Shown: positions 8,243-18,223, counted from the first letter of the stretch. The stretch: DNA of 64,000 nucleotides from Planctomicrobium piriforme (GCA_945860955.1 CAMATH010000012.1:29253-93252); one strand, 5' to 3'. Translations and numbers: made by a program. The notes: generated by a model from the letters alone, not told the origin.

Positions 8243-9979
8243 TCAGCGACGGGAACTCTCAGATTCCGCCCCGGCGAGAGGAACCTCAGACGGTGTCTGA
8301 CTCGGATCGTAAGAACGGGGAACAAACTCGTAGACGTCGTAGCACAAACGTCTGAAAGCGGCCGCCGGATGCCCGGGGTCGGCCAATTCGACCTGGTACT
8401 GGTTCCGGCGGGCCACAGTGTAACGAGTTTCCATCTCCTCCATCCATTGTGAAAACGCGGCTTCGTCCCTTGGTGCCGAATCGGAATGAAACAGCACGCA
8501 CCGGACCGGCGAATCGCCACGCCGGACCACCTCGCGGGCCTTTTCCGGCGTCAGAGGCGATTTCTGGAGGATCCGCCGATAGCAGCGGTACGGTGTCCGC
8601 AGGGAATGGCCATACAGCCGAAGTCCCAGGTCGTCTTCGACACACACCGTCGGAACCGTTTCAGCCGAACCCCAGAACCACCGCGCAAATCCCTGGTGGA
8701 CGAGGTCGGCGGGCGTTTTATAGGGAGCGGCAAGATCGCGGACCGTTGTGCCCAGCGCCAACAGTAGACACGCCGCACAGGCGAGTCGCCACGCGTGTCT
8801 GCGCCATTCGAGTGACTTCATCGATTCAATCAGCGCCCCTCCACCGGCCGCGAAGGCCAGGATGATGAACGGGGCCAGATGCTGTGCCAACCGGGCATGT
8901 CCTCCGTAGGGATATCGGTGCAGAGCGGCGGCCAGCAGCGTCAGCGCGAAAGCGGCTCCTCCCGAGATCAACAGCCATCGTGGTCCCCGCCGATACAGGC
9001 AGACCACGCCCACCAGACATCCGAGTGCAGTGAATCCGCTCCCCCCATTCTCGGCACCAATCGGATACGCGAAGATCACACCGGTATGGGCATCGAGCAG
9101 CCAGAGCGCCAATGCGGGGGGACTCGAAACGGGGGGGAACGAGTCGGCCCAGCAACGCACCATGTCGTTGGCGGTGGCGCGGTACTGCTGCGCGGCGTTC
9201 ATCCAGACGATCGCTCCGAACACCCCCACCAAAAGCAGGTTGTAAACCACGAACGGAATAACGATTCGTCGGGCGGGGAGTTTTCCCAACCGCCAGTCGG
9301 CGGCGAAAATCGCCGCCAAAGTCAGACTCGCCGCTCCGCCAACAAAGACCGACGGAAACGAAATCGTCAGGATCGGCGCGATCACCGCCGTCAAGACCCA
9401 CAACCACAGCGTTCGTCCGCGATCACGCTGCCATTCCACAACGCACGCGAGAATCACGAGCGCGCACATCAGATCTCCCGCATACGGCTTCACCTCGGCC
9501 CCCAGGCGGATCGGGTAATAGGCGACCGCCAGTGTCGCGACCGCCAGTACCTGCGAAACCCCCGAAAGCAGCCGGCGGGCTACCTGCCGCATCAGCAGCA
9601 TGCTCGCCAGTCCACACAGACAGGGGAACAGCCGCAGCGACCATTCGTGGAAGCCCAGGAAGCCAGTCGCCGCGAGTTCGGCCCAAAGAAATCCAACCGG
9701 AGCAACCTGATTGTTGTTGAGCGGCTCGGTCAGGCCACGATAGTCGCGGTCGAGAAAATTGTCGGCGAGTTGAAACTCATCGCACCACAAAGGAAAGGGG
9801 AGCGCGAAACGACACAACCGCAGCGCGATTCCCAACCCCACGAAAAGCCAGGTCCACTGTTCGACCGTCCCCGACATCCCAAACCATCCAGGAAGGGACA
9901 GGCGCGGCGACTCGGCTGGCGCGAGCCAGGAGGGAGCAGAAAGCCCCGGCATGGGGGCGGGACTGGAAACCTCATCCAT
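8243..9979 (-). CDS. GT-C type membrane glycosyltransferase (PMT/ArnT-like)
   Basis: Started at the ATG at 9979, the product is 578 residues; the frame is open further upstream but that part is low complexity. After a short N-tail come many hydrophobic helices. The first extracytoplasmic loop after helix 1 carries LWCDEFQLADN, an acidic motif placed like the catalytic Asp-Glu of GT-C glycosyltransferases that use polyprenyl-phosphate sugars (PMT/ArnT family 39). About ten more helices follow (for example LMCALVILACVVEW and ALTLLAAALHRY), then a soluble C-terminal domain of about 120 residues. It probably transfers a sugar from a lipid donor at the outer face of the inner membrane; donor and acceptor are unknown. 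It is divergent from flhA. Confidence 0.72.
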   Translation of the reverse strand: MDEVSSPAPMPGLSAPSWLAPAESPRLSLPGWFGMSGTVEQWTWLFVGLGIALRLCRFALPFPLWCDEFQLADNFLDRDYRGLTEPLNNNQVAPVGFLWAELAATGFLGFHEWSLRLFPCLCGLASMLLMRQVARRLLSGVSQVLAVATLAVAYYPIRLGAEVKPYAGDLMCALVILACVVEWQRDRGRTLWLWVLTAVIAPILTISFPSVFVGGAASLTLAAIFAADWRLGKLPARRIVIPFVVYNLLLVGVFGAIVWMNAAQQYRATANDMVRCWADSFPPVSSPPALALWLLDAHTGVIFAYPIGAENGGSGFTALGCLVGVVCLYRRGPRWLLISGGAAFALTLLAAALHRYPYGGHARLAQHLAPFIILAFAAGGGALIESMKSLEWRRHAWRLACAACLLLALGTTVRDLAAPYKTPADLVHQGFARWFWGSAETVPTVCVEDDLGLRLYGHSLRTPYRCYRRILQKSPLTPEKAREVVRRGDSPVRCVLFHSDSAPRDEAAFSQWMEEMETRYTVARRNQYQVELADPGHPAAAFRRLCYDVYEFVPRSYDPSQTPSEVPLAGAESESSRR

Positions 9980-10338
9980 GAGCGAATTCCAAACGATTGA
10001 GTCGGCAGAGCCCCAGTGTGAACCACGGGCGGCCGCGGGGGCTGGGGGAAGTCGTGTGCCGCGATCCGGTCGCGTGTTTGCCACAGCCGGTTGTGGTTCC
10101 GCTTCGCGGGAACCGCAACCGGAGCGACGCCGCGGAGCGTCGTCGCTACTCAACCGACAGCCCCCCTGGGGGGGAACGGCGGACTTTAGCACCCGACGCG
10201 AATTCGCAGAAAGAGCAGTTTTTCATCCACCTTTCGATCTGGACACATCACTCCATTTGCGATATCACCCGCAACCTTGTCCCCCAGTTTTCCTTTCCCG
10301 TTTTCCACGCCCGGTTTTCAAAACCGGCGGAGGCATGG

Positions 10339-12477
10339 ATGCCTTCAGCGGTCCCCGACACGCTGCGCGACCCCGCCACTTCAGCCCGGTACGGCTTGCT
10401 CGTTCCCGTGCTGATGGTGTTGTCGATCGTTGTCATCGTCGTGCCGCTCCCGGCGTCGATTCTCGATCTGCTTCTCTCCGCCAACATCACGGCGGCCGTG
10501 GTCATTCTGCTGACCACGCTCTATGTGCGCAAGCCGCTCGATTTCAGCGCGTTCCCCGCGCTGCTCCTGGGGACCACACTGCTGCGGCTGGTCCTCAATA
10601 TCGCCTCGACCCGGCTGATTCTCACCAAGGCGGCGACCGACGGTCCCGCAGCGGCCGGGCGCGTGATCGAGACGTTCGGTGAATTCGTTGCGGGCGGGCA
10701 ACTGGCAGTCGGCTTCATTCTGTTTCTCATTCTGCTGGTGGTGCAGTTCCTGGTGATCAACCAGGGGGCGTCCCGCATCAGTGAGGTCGCGGCACGGTTC
10801 GCGCTCGATGGGCTTCCCGGAAGACAAATGGCGATTGACGCCGACTTGCAGGCGGGGGCAATTTCCGCCGACGTCGCCCGGCAACGTCGCGAACAACTCA
10901 CGATGCAGGCCGACTTCTACGGGGCGATGGATGGTGCCGGCAAGTTCGTTCGTGGCGACGCCATGGCGAGCCTGGCGATCACGGTGATCAACATCGCTGG
11001 CGGGATGTACGTGGGGGTCATCGACCAGGGCTTGCCAGTCGGTGAAGCGGTTCAGATCTTCACCCGCCTGACCATTGGTGACGGACTGGTGACACAGCTC
11101 CCCGCGTTTCTGATCTCTCTGGCGGCGGGGCTTTTGACGACACGAACCTCGGTCGACTCCGATCTCCCGGGTCAGATGGTCGGGCAACTTTTTGTGCGGA
11201 CGGAAGCGCTGATCGCGGCAGCCGTGCTGCTGTGTGGCTTGTCGTTCACGGGGCTGCCGCGACTGCCCCTGTTGACCATTGCCGGCGTCCTGGCGGTTGT
11301 CTCGTGGACAATTCGGCGTGCCGCGCCACAACCCGCCGTCGTTGACGCGACTCTCGCGCCTGCCTTCAGCGCGCCGGCTCCACGTTCTGCCGGCCCCGAG
11401 GACCGCCTGTTTGTCGAACCGCTGGAGCTGGAATTGGGATACGCCCTGATTCGGCTCGCGGATGCGACCGCCGGGGGGGATCTGCTCGACCGGGTGACGC
11501 GAGTCCGTACCGAATTCGCACAAGACATGGGGACACTGCTCCCCCGGGTCAAGGTGCGCGACAATCTGCGTCTGGACGCCCGGCGTTACCAGATCCGGAT
11601 TCATGACGTTCCTGTCGCGTGGGGAGAAATCCAACCGGAGGCGGTCCTCGCGATTGAAACCCCAAATGTTCTCGCCCCCCTCCCGGGGATGCGAACGTTT
11701 GACCCCGTCGAAGGCCGCCCCGCGCTGTGGATCGAGCCGGCGATTCGTGATCGCGCGACGGTTCTGGGCTACCAGACACTCGACCCCGCTGGCGTTGTCG
11801 CGATGCATCTGGCCGACGTGGTGCGGGGACATTGCGACGAACTGCTTTCGCGGCAACAGGTGTATCAGTTGCTCGAAGCGTTGAAACAGCGTTCCCCCCG
11901 CCTGGTCGACGAACTGATCCCTGCGGTCGTGACCGCCGGTCAGTTGCACCAGGTTCTCTGCCGGCTGTTGCACGAACGCCTGCCGATCCGCAACCTGGAA
12001 ACGATTCTGGAGACGCTGGGAGACAACGCGGGGCGCGGGGAGGAACTGTGGCGACTGACGGAACGTGTGCGGCAGGCTCTGGCCCGCGCGATCTGCCAGC
12101 AGTACCGCGACACCGATCGACTGCTCAAGGTGGTGACGATCGATCCGGAGTTCGAAGCCGCCCTCGCTCGCGGGTTGAATTATTCCGACCAGGGGCTGGA
12201 GGTGAAGCTGTCCCCCACGATTGTCGAATCGTTGCTGTCGGCGATCGCGGAACAGATCGACGCGCTGACCGAAGTGGGCCGACCCGCCGTCCTGTTGACG
12301 ACGTCGGAACTGCGGGCTCCCCTGAAGCAACTGACGGAATCAACCCTGCCGACCCTGGTTGTGATCAGCACGCCGGAAGTCACCCGGGACACCCGCGTGG
12401 AAGCGTTTGGAAGAATCTTCGGTGACCGGCCGCTCGCGACGGCTGGTGCCCCACTCGCGCTGGCGACGCGAGCCTGA
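10339..12477 (+). CDS. flhA: flagellar biosynthesis protein FlhA
   Basis: The ATG at 10339 (GGAGG six bases upstream) gives 712 residues, the usual FlhA length. Residues about 20-300 hold eight membrane helices with the FHIPEP-family signature LRLVLNIASTRLIL and, in the cytoplasmic loop, VINQGASRISEVAARFALDG with the GRQMAID segment. The C-terminal half is the soluble domain that forms the nonameric ring and docks chaperone-substrate complexes (ELGYALIRLAD, VDELIPAV and related segments). It belongs to the flagellar type III export gate. I prefer FlhA over the injectisome SctV because flhF, flhG and fliA follow directly. The frame upstream of 10339 is open but unlike FlhA. Confidence 0.95.
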   Translation: MPSAVPDTLRDPATSARYGLLVPVLMVLSIVVIVVPLPASILDLLLSANITAAVVILLTTLYVRKPLDFSAFPALLLGTTLLRLVLNIASTRLILTKAATDGPAAAGRVIETFGEFVAGGQLAVGFILFLILLVVQFLVINQGASRISEVAARFALDGLPGRQMAIDADLQAGAISADVARQRREQLTMQADFYGAMDGAGKFVRGDAMASLAITVINIAGGMYVGVIDQGLPVGEAVQIFTRLTIGDGLVTQLPAFLISLAAGLLTTRTSVDSDLPGQMVGQLFVRTEALIAAAVLLCGLSFTGLPRLPLLTIAGVLAVVSWTIRRAAPQPAVVDATLAPAFSAPAPRSAGPEDRLFVEPLELELGYALIRLADATAGGDLLDRVTRVRTEFAQDMGTLLPRVKVRDNLRLDARRYQIRIHDVPVAWGEIQPEAVLAIETPNVLAPLPGMRTFDPVEGRPALWIEPAIRDRATVLGYQTLDPAGVVAMHLADVVRGHCDELLSRQQVYQLLEALKQRSPRLVDELIPAVVTAGQLHQVLCRLLHERLPIRNLETILETLGDNAGRGEELWRLTERVRQALARAICQQYRDTDRLLKVVTIDPEFEAALARGLNYSDQGLEVKLSPTIVESLLSAIAEQIDALTEVGRPAVLLTTSELRAPLKQLTESTLPTLVVISTPEVTRDTRVEAFGRIFGDRPLATAGAPLALATRA

Positions 12478-12488
12478 GCCCACAATCC

Positions 12489-13802
12489 ATGCCCGAGAAG
12501 CGACCTATGCCGGAATCGAGTCCCACACCCAACGACGTTCGCACGTTCTCCGCCCAAAGTCTGGCGGAAGCGCTGGAGCTGGTCCGCAACGCGTTGGGGC
12601 CGGATGCGGTGATTCTCGAAACGCGGGAAATTCAGCGACCGCGCTGGCAGTTCTGGAAGCGCGAAGAGCGTTGGATCGAAGTGTCGGCGGGAACCGGGAT
12701 ACAAGCACCCTCGAGGTTTTTGCGCGGACCGTCCAGCCGGCCATCGGTGATCCCGCAAACAACCCCTGCCCCGACTGAGGGGGCCACCCAACCGCCCAAT
12801 CCCACCTCAATTCGCCTGCACGAGCCGTCAGCTTTGGGTGCGGTGTCCCGACCCGCACTGCCCCCTGTGGTTGTACCCCCGGTCGCCGCCGAACTCGCCG
12901 CTGGTCAGGTCGCCATGTCGCGCCAATTGCTGTCGATTCAACAAATGGTCGCCCAACTCTCTCAACAGTCGGCCGCCCGGGCCGACGAACTTCCGCTGGA
13001 CCAGTTCGAAGTTTTCACCCGGCTGATCGATGCCGAGGTGGACGAGAGCCTCGCGCGGGAACTGGTGGCCAAACTCCACCAGCAGTCTCCCGCGGAGAGT
13101 TCGTTCGAAGTCCTCCGTCCCAAACTTCAGTCCCTGCTGGAAGCGGGCATCCGGTGCGCTCCGCCGATCGCGGTGACTCCCGGCCGCCGCCGGGTTGTGG
13201 CGCTGGTCGGTCCGACCGGCGTGGGCAAGACGACAACCATCGCCAAACTGGCGGCCAATCTGCGGATCCGTGACGGTGTGAAGATGGGGCTGGTCACCGT
13301 CGACACCTTTCGCATCGCCGCCGTTGAACAATTGCGGACCTATGCCGAGATCATTGATCTGCCCATGAAAGTCGTCACCACGGCGCTGGAAATGCGGCGG
13401 GCGCTCGACGAACTCGCGGGTCTAGACCTAATCCTGATCGACACAGCCGGTCGCAGCCCGCGGGATGATCTCAAGATTCAGGAATTGCGTCTTTTGCTCG
13501 AAGAGGCCCAGGTCGACGAGGTGCATCTGGTCCTGTCGCTGGTGGCGAGTCTGAAGAGTTTGCAAACAACCGCGGCGCAATTCACTCAGGCGGGGGCGAC
13601 CAGCCTGGTTCTCACGAAACTCGACGAAGCCCTCGGGATGGGAGCGCTGGCTTCCGTCGCCCGCAGGATTCCTCTGCCGATCAGCTACCTGACGACGGGC
13701 CAGGACGTGCCCGACGATATTGAACCCGCTTCCGCGCGACGCGTCGCCCGACTGGTGTTGGGTGACGAACACGTAGGCTCCCGTTTGCGGAACGCCGCAT
13801 GA
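12489..13802 (+). CDS. flhF: flagellar SRP-like GTPase FlhF
   Basis: A 437-residue FlhF. The N-terminal basic region (RTFSAQSLAEALELVRNALG, then PDAVILETREIQ) is the usual B domain start, followed by a Pro-rich linker and the NG domains. The G1 loop is GPTGVGKTTTIAKLA near residue 240; later come DTFRIAAVEQL, DTAGRSPRDD (G3) and TKLDEA (G4). FlhF is an SRP54/FtsY-type GTPase that places the flagellum at the cell pole. The gene starts 12 bp after flhA. The ATG at 12507 has a better-spaced purine stretch (GAGAAG) and may be the real start. The stop overlaps the start of flhG by 4 bp. Confidence 0.94.
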   Translation: MPEKRPMPESSPTPNDVRTFSAQSLAEALELVRNALGPDAVILETREIQRPRWQFWKREERWIEVSAGTGIQAPSRFLRGPSSRPSVIPQTTPAPTEGATQPPNPTSIRLHEPSALGAVSRPALPPVVVPPVAAELAAGQVAMSRQLLSIQQMVAQLSQQSAARADELPLDQFEVFTRLIDAEVDESLARELVAKLHQQSPAESSFEVLRPKLQSLLEAGIRCAPPIAVTPGRRRVVALVGPTGVGKTTTIAKLAANLRIRDGVKMGLVTVDTFRIAAVEQLRTYAEIIDLPMKVVTTALEMRRALDELAGLDLILIDTAGRSPRDDLKIQELRLLLEEAQVDEVHLVLSLVASLKSLQTTAAQFTQAGATSLVLTKLDEALGMGALASVARRIPLPISYLTTGQDVPDDIEPASARRVARLVLGDEHVGSRLRNAA

Positions 13803-14698
13803 TGTTAGAAACCACCTTGCCCGACCAGGCGCAGATCCTGCGCGGAATGATGCAGCGCCACGGATTGCCCTCCGACCCGCCAGCGGGACCGCGGGCGCGC
13901 ACCGTCGCGCTGACGAGCGGCAAAGGAGGGGTCGGGAAGAGCGTGTTGTCGCTCAATCTGGCGATCGCCCTGCGAAAAATGGGGCATTCGGTCTGCCTCC
14001 TGGATGCCTGCCTGGGACTGGGAAGTCTCGATCTGTTGTGCGATCGGCAGTCGTACTGGAATCTGTCGCATGTCGTCAGCGGGGCGCGCACCGTGGCTGA
14101 CATTGTGATCGACGGCCCCGCCGGGATCTCGCTGGTGCCCGGTGCCAGTGGCCTTCTCGATCTCGCCGACTGTTCGACAATGGCTCAGCGGGCGATTCTC
14201 GATCAGCTCGCCGACCTGGAACAAAATCACGACTACCTGGTGATCGACACCGGGCCGGGAATTCATGAGCAGGTCCGCCGGTTCGCTCTGGCCGCCGAAT
14301 TGGTCTGCGTGGTCGCCACGCCCGAACCGACCGCCGTCGCGGATGCCTACGCGTCGGTGCGGGCGCTGACCGCCAACAATCCAGAACTGGAACCCCGGCT
14401 CATCGTCAACGAAGTCGATTCCCCCGAGCAGGCTCACGAGATTCTCTCGCGGGTGCAGCGGACGGCGCGATCGTTTCTGAACGTTTCGGTCGCCGGCGTT
14501 GGCTATGTCCCGTACGACCAGGCGGTTCCACGCGCCGTCGCCCGCAGATCACCTGTGCTTGTCGATTCCGCCCGGACGCCAGCGTCGCGGGCGATTGAGC
14601 AAATCGCCCTCAAGCTGGCCGAAACCCTCTCTCCCCGTTCCGAATCGCGTCCGTTTTTCGCGCGATTCGCCCCCCCTTTGTCCCGTCACGTCGCGTAA
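13799..14698 (+). CDS. flhG: MinD/ParA-like ATPase FlhG (flagellar number control)
   Basis: A 299-residue MinD-type ATPase. The deviant Walker A SGKGGVGKSVLSLNLA lies near residues 40-55, the switch-like CLLDACLGLGSLDLL follows (Ala for the usual Asp in DADLG), and the Walker B region reads YLVIDTGPGI. The N-terminal 30 residues (MLETTLPDQAQILRGMMQ) resemble the DQAxxLR motif with which FlhG stimulates the FlhF GTPase. FlhG limits the number of flagella and antagonises FlhF. The start ATG lies inside the flhF stop (ATGA), so the two are translationally coupled. A second ATG at 13802 is also possible. Confidence 0.92.
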   Translation: MMLETTLPDQAQILRGMMQRHGLPSDPPAGPRARTVALTSGKGGVGKSVLSLNLAIALRKMGHSVCLLDACLGLGSLDLLCDRQSYWNLSHVVSGARTVADIVIDGPAGISLVPGASGLLDLADCSTMAQRAILDQLADLEQNHDYLVIDTGPGIHEQVRRFALAAELVCVVATPEPTAVADAYASVRALTANNPELEPRLIVNEVDSPEQAHEILSRVQRTARSFLNVSVAGVGYVPYDQAVPRAVARRSPVLVDSARTPASRAIEQIALKLAETLSPRSESRPFFARFAPPLSRHVA

Positions 14699-14917
14699 CT
14701 TCCCCCCCTGTGCGTCGTCGCAATTGGGTGAGTTTGCCGGTTGCGATGGATTTTCTCAACTTCCCGAGCTCAACGATCGATACTAATTCCGGTAGCTGGT
14801 GCGAGTGGAACGGCACGACGCGGTTTCCTCTCACCCGCCCCCCCGGCCTGTTGCGGCGATTCTCGCCGGGACGCGCCGCGTGGGCATCGCGGCCACCGGA
14901 ACATCATGGAGGATTCA

Positions 14918-15697
14918 ATGGTCACGAAGGTCGAACGCGACATCGCCGATGTTTGGCGCGAATTCAAGCAGGATCAATCCAACAAGGATTTGCGGAACCT
15001 GCTGATTGAACGATTCCTGCCGCTGGTGCGATTCAACGCCGAGCGAGTCTGGTCAAAACTCCCCGACGGTGTCGATCTGAACGACCTGATCTCGGCCGGG
15101 GTCTTCGGGCTGATGGACGCCATCGAGGCGTTCGACCTGACCCGCGGTGTGAAATTCGAAACCTACTGCGTCCCGCGAATTCGTGGGGCAATGCTCGACG
15201 AACTGCGGACGATGGACTGGGTGCCGCGGCTTGTACGCAGCAAGGCCAGCAAAGTCGAAGCCGCCCGCAAGTCGGCGGAAGTCGACGTGGGACGCCCTCC
15301 CACCAACGCCGAGGTTGCCGCCAAGATGCAGATTCCCACCGAGGAATTTGAAAAACTCAAGGCCGAGGCGGCCGCCGTCGGACTCGTGTCACTCAATAAG
15401 AAGTGGTACGAAACCGACAGCTCGAAGGATGTGCGCGAAGTCGACATCCTGGAGGACAGCAAGGGGATCGATCCCACGAACGGGATCCAAAAGCGGGACA
15501 TCATGAAGCTCGTGACGAAAGGGCTGAACCGGAACGAGCGGCTCATCATCATTCTGTACTACTACGAAGAACTGACGATGAAAGAGATCGGCGCGACGCT
15601 CGGCCTGTCGGAAAGCCGCGTCAGCCAGATGCACTCCAGCATCGTCGCCCGGCTGAAGGAACAGCTCCGTCAGCGGAAGCCCGAGTTCTCGTCGTAA
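14918..15697 (+). CDS. fliA: flagellar sigma factor FliA (sigma-28)
   Basis: The ATG at 14918 has GGAGG at 14908-14912 and gives a 260-residue protein, normal for FliA; the frame is open further upstream without similarity. Region 2 is seen as RFLPLVRFNAERVW followed by DLNDLISAGVFGLMDAIEAFD and RGVKFETYCVPRIRGAMLDELR. Region 3 is PTNAEVAAKMQI. Region 4 with its helix-turn-helix is LILYYYEELTMKEIGATLGL followed by SESRVSQMHSSI. It directs RNA polymerase to late flagellar promoters. It is the last gene of the flhA-flhF-flhG run, 219 bp behind flhG, and is followed by a strong terminator. No anti-sigma factor FlgM is visible next to it. Confidence 0.95.
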   Translation: MVTKVERDIADVWREFKQDQSNKDLRNLLIERFLPLVRFNAERVWSKLPDGVDLNDLISAGVFGLMDAIEAFDLTRGVKFETYCVPRIRGAMLDELRTMDWVPRLVRSKASKVEAARKSAEVDVGRPPTNAEVAAKMQIPTEEFEKLKAEAAAVGLVSLNKKWYETDSSKDVREVDILEDSKGIDPTNGIQKRDIMKLVTKGLNRNERLIIILYYYEELTMKEIGATLGLSESRVSQMHSSIVARLKEQLRQRKPEFSS

Positions 15698-15734
15698 TCC
15701 TACCGACCCGTTTGGGGTCGCCTTGGAATTCATC

Positions 15735-15768
15735 AAGGCCGGTGACGACTTGTCGTCACCGGCCTTTT
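15735..15768. terminator. bidirectional rho-independent terminator behind fliA
   Basis: Perfect 14-bp inverted repeat: AAGGCCGGTGACGA at 15735-15748 and its complement at 15753-15766, with a 4-base CTTG loop. On the plus strand the stem runs into TTTT, and on the minus strand AAGG mirrors this. It lies between the convergent fliA and rluB and can end both. Confidence 0.88.
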
Positions 15769-15809
15769 GCTTTTTGGAAACTCATACGAGTTTGGTCTCG
15801 CCCAGCGGC

Positions 15810-17099
15810 TCACGCCTCGGGAAGATCATCGTCTTCATTGCGGCGCGGAGGCCGGGACTTGCGTCCTGCCGGTGGGTTCTTGCTGAAGGGACGTTTGACC
15901 GCCGGAGGTCCGGAGTCGGCCGATCCCGTCTGGCCCGGTCGACCACGTCCGACCGGCCTTCCCGGCCGCTCGGCGGGCTTGCGTTCCCGATTCGAACGAG
16001 GAGCCGCTTCGCCGTCGTCGCTGTCCCGTTTCCGCGAGCGCGGAGGGGCCATGTCGTCCGTCGCTGGCGATCGCTGGAATCCCTTTCGCAAGACGATGAA
16101 TTCGTCTTCCTTTTTGGGTTCAGGACGTCGCGCCCCTCCTTCCGCGGGTCGGCGCGCCGCTGTCGGCTTGCCACGCCGGGCGGCACCTGAATAGCGCCCC
16201 TCTCCCGACGTTCGACCACCCGAGGCAGAACGACCAGAGGAAGAAGTCCGGGCTCCTCCTGTGGCACGACCCCGCCCTGCCGCCGCTCCGCGTGTCGGTC
16301 GACGGCCCGGCTTGCCGCCCGCCTTTTCCCCCGGCTTCTTCCTGCCTTCGGGGCGTGTTCGACCCGAAGCCAATTTGTGCAGATCGCGGATTTCTTCCCC
16401 CGAAAGCCGCCGATGCTCACCCAGCGGCAATTCGCCCAGCCGCAACGGCCCCAGTCCGACGCGCGTCAACCGCTGCACCTTGTGACCCACCTTGGCGAGC
16501 AGGCGGCGGATTTCGCGGTTCTGCCCTTCCGTGAGTACGATCTCCAGCATTGCGCTGTGCCCTTTGGCCTTTACCAGTCGCGCGGCCTTGGCGGCGAACC
16601 GCCCTTCGCTGAAGTACATCCCCTCCTGCAATTGCTCAACGATTTCCTTCGAGGGGACGCCGGCGACCTGCACGCGGTAAATCTTCTCGACTCGGAATTT
16701 CGGGTGCGCCATCCGATGAGCAAGATCGCCATCGTTGGTGACCAGCAACAACCCCTCGCTGTTTTCATCCAGCCTTCCGACGGTGAACAACCGCTCGCTC
16801 GACTTGGGAAACAGATCGGTCACCCGCGCCCGCCCCTCGGGATCCCGGTTTGTACACAGGATCCCGGTCGGCTTGTTGAGCATGTAGTACACCTTGCGGG
16901 CGATCTTCACACGCTCGCCATCCAGGCGCACGTCCTGCGTCTCGGGGTTCACTTTCGCCCCCAGTTCCGTCACGGTTTTCCCGTCGACCGTCACCCGCCC
17001 GGTGGTGATGTACTCTTCGGAGTGGCGCCGGGAACTGATCCCCGCCATCGCCAGCAGTCGTTGCAACCGCACCAGCTCATTATTTTCGTCGTCGCTCAT
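15810..17099 (-). CDS. rluB: 23S rRNA pseudouridine synthase, RluB/RsuA family, with long basic tail
   Basis: Started at the ATG at 17099 the protein is 429 residues. Residues 8-65 form an S4 RNA-binding domain (RLQRLLAMAGISSRRHSEEY). The catalytic domain follows with YYMLNKPTGILCTNRDP and the active-site GRLDENSEGLLLVTNDG, where Asp111 is the catalytic Asp; RRLLAKVGHKVQRLTRVGLG closes it near residue 217. From about residue 246 to the end, 184 residues are almost entirely Arg, Lys, Gly, Pro, Ser, Ala and Glu and look disordered. Such tails occur in some RluB proteins and probably bind RNA. The enzyme converts a uridine in the large-subunit rRNA to pseudouridine. RluB rather than RluE/F/RsuA is inferred from the S4 domain and general likeness. 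Confidence 0.88.
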   Translation of the reverse strand: MSDDENNELVRLQRLLAMAGISSRRHSEEYITTGRVTVDGKTVTELGAKVNPETQDVRLDGERVKIARKVYYMLNKPTGILCTNRDPEGRARVTDLFPKSSERLFTVGRLDENSEGLLLVTNDGDLAHRMAHPKFRVEKIYRVQVAGVPSKEIVEQLQEGMYFSEGRFAAKAARLVKAKGHSAMLEIVLTEGQNREIRRLLAKVGHKVQRLTRVGLGPLRLGELPLGEHRRLSGEEIRDLHKLASGRTRPEGRKKPGEKAGGKPGRRPTRGAAAGRGRATGGARTSSSGRSASGGRTSGEGRYSGAARRGKPTAARRPAEGGARRPEPKKEDEFIVLRKGFQRSPATDDMAPPRSRKRDSDDGEAAPRSNRERKPAERPGRPVGRGRPGQTGSADSGPPAVKRPFSKNPPAGRKSRPPRRNEDDDLPEA

Positions 17100-17205
17100 G
17101 CCATTATCGTCGCATGTTCCCGGCGGATTGAACAGTGTTTCGTAAGAATTAGGATTGCATTGCACACAAATTCCCCGTGAATCGCGTCCACGGGACCGCG
17201 TCGAG

Positions 17206-17237
17206 GGTAACGTGGATCAAAATCCACGTTACCCTCC
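17206..17237. repeat. palindromic REP-like element, copy 1
   Basis: Contains a perfect 15-bp inverted repeat (17203-17217 and 17222-17236) around a CAAA loop; core GGTAACGTGGAT and its complement. A second copy at 37776-37807 matches 29 of 32 bases, so this is a dispersed element and not only a terminator. It lies between rluB and aqpZ. Confidence 0.7.
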
Positions 17238-17277
17238 TTAGAATCTCAACGAATTCACGAATGCTCTGGGGGCGACG

Positions 17278-18009
17278 TTAGTTCTTCTTGCTGAAGAACG
17301 TGTTCGTCACAAAACCGGCGAGGGCGGCACCCAGGATCGGCGCGAGCCAGAACAGCCAGAGTTGGGGAATCGTGTCACCGCCGACAAACAGCGCCGGCCC
17401 GGTGCTGCGTGCGGGGTTCACCGACAGGTTGGTGACCGGAATCCCGATCAGGTGAATCAGCGTCAGTCCCAGACCGATCGGAATCGGAGCAAAGCCGGCC
17501 GGTGCGCGGGAATCGGTCGCACCCAAAATGATCAGCAGGAAGAAGAACGTCAGCACCACCTCGGCGACGAAACACTGCACCATGCCGTATCCGCCGGGGG
17601 AGAGATCGCCGTACCCGTTCGTGGCGAAGGCACCCGCCCCTTCACCCACCGACCAGCCCGCTTTTCCGCTGGCGATGAAGTACAGAACCGCCGAGCCGGC
17701 GATCGCTCCCGCCACCTGGGCGACGATGTACGGCAACAGTTCCTTCGCGGGAAACCGGCCACCCACACACAAACCGACCGAAACCGCGGGGTTCAGATGG
17801 CACCCCGAAATGTGGCCGACCGTATACGCCATGCTGAGAACCGTCAGCCCGAACGCCAGCGAAACTCCGACGAACGCGATTCCCAGGTTGATGGGAGTCG
17901 AACCGTTTGTTGTGATGAAATTCGCCGCGAGGACGGCGCTGCCGCATCCTCCGAAGACCAGCCAGAATGTTCCCAGAACTTCGGCGGCAATCCGATTCGG
18001 TAACTGCAT
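17278..18009 (-). CDS. aqpZ: aquaporin Z-type water channel
   Basis: A 243-residue MIP-family protein with six hydrophobic helices and both NPA boxes: [12 protein letters not shown] in the first half and [13 protein letters not shown] in the second. The Arg directly after the second NPA (NPAR) is the selectivity-filter Arg. The first helix ([20 protein letters not shown]) is characteristic of AqpZ. The narrow, His-containing filter expected for a water channel is suggested by [18 protein letters not shown]. It moves water across the inner membrane. The gene stands alone, with about 215 bp upstream to the DUF1501 gene on the same strand. Confidence 0.93.
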   Translation of the reverse strand: MQLPNRIAAEVLGTFWLVFGGCGSAVLAANFITTNGSTPINLGIAFVGVSLAFGLTVLSMAYTVGHISGCHLNPAVSVGLCVGGRFPAKELLPYIVAQVAGAIAGSAVLYFIASGKAGWSVGEGAGAFATNGYGDLSPGGYGMVQCFVAEVVLTFFFLLIILGATDSRAPAGFAPIPIGLGLTLIHLIGIPVTNLSVNPARSTGPALFVGGDTIPQLWLFWLAPILGAALAGFVTNTFFSKKN

Positions 18010-18223
18010 TTGTAGAACTCCATGATTGAGTGGATGGAAGCGGGGGCAACGGGGTGAGCAACCACCCTGCGATTACTTTAGAACACCAATCCAGTGTTGG
18101 TCGCCAAAGTATCATTCCGCACCAGGAAATCCCGGCTGCGGAGACGGTCGTTGCCGTCGAGGGCCTGACGACCGCGAAATACTACCACGCCCCCAAACTT
18201 CCCTCAACCTGCCGAGTCAAATT

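Noticed and set aside
10381..12330. Antisense open frame of 649 codons opposite flhA
   Set aside because: The sense strand is an unmistakable FlhA with correct start and length; the antisense product is charged low-complexity without motifs.
10339..12477. Injectisome gate protein SctV
   Set aside because: Followed directly by flhF, flhG and fliA with no other injectisome genes, so the flagellar FlhA assignment is preferred.
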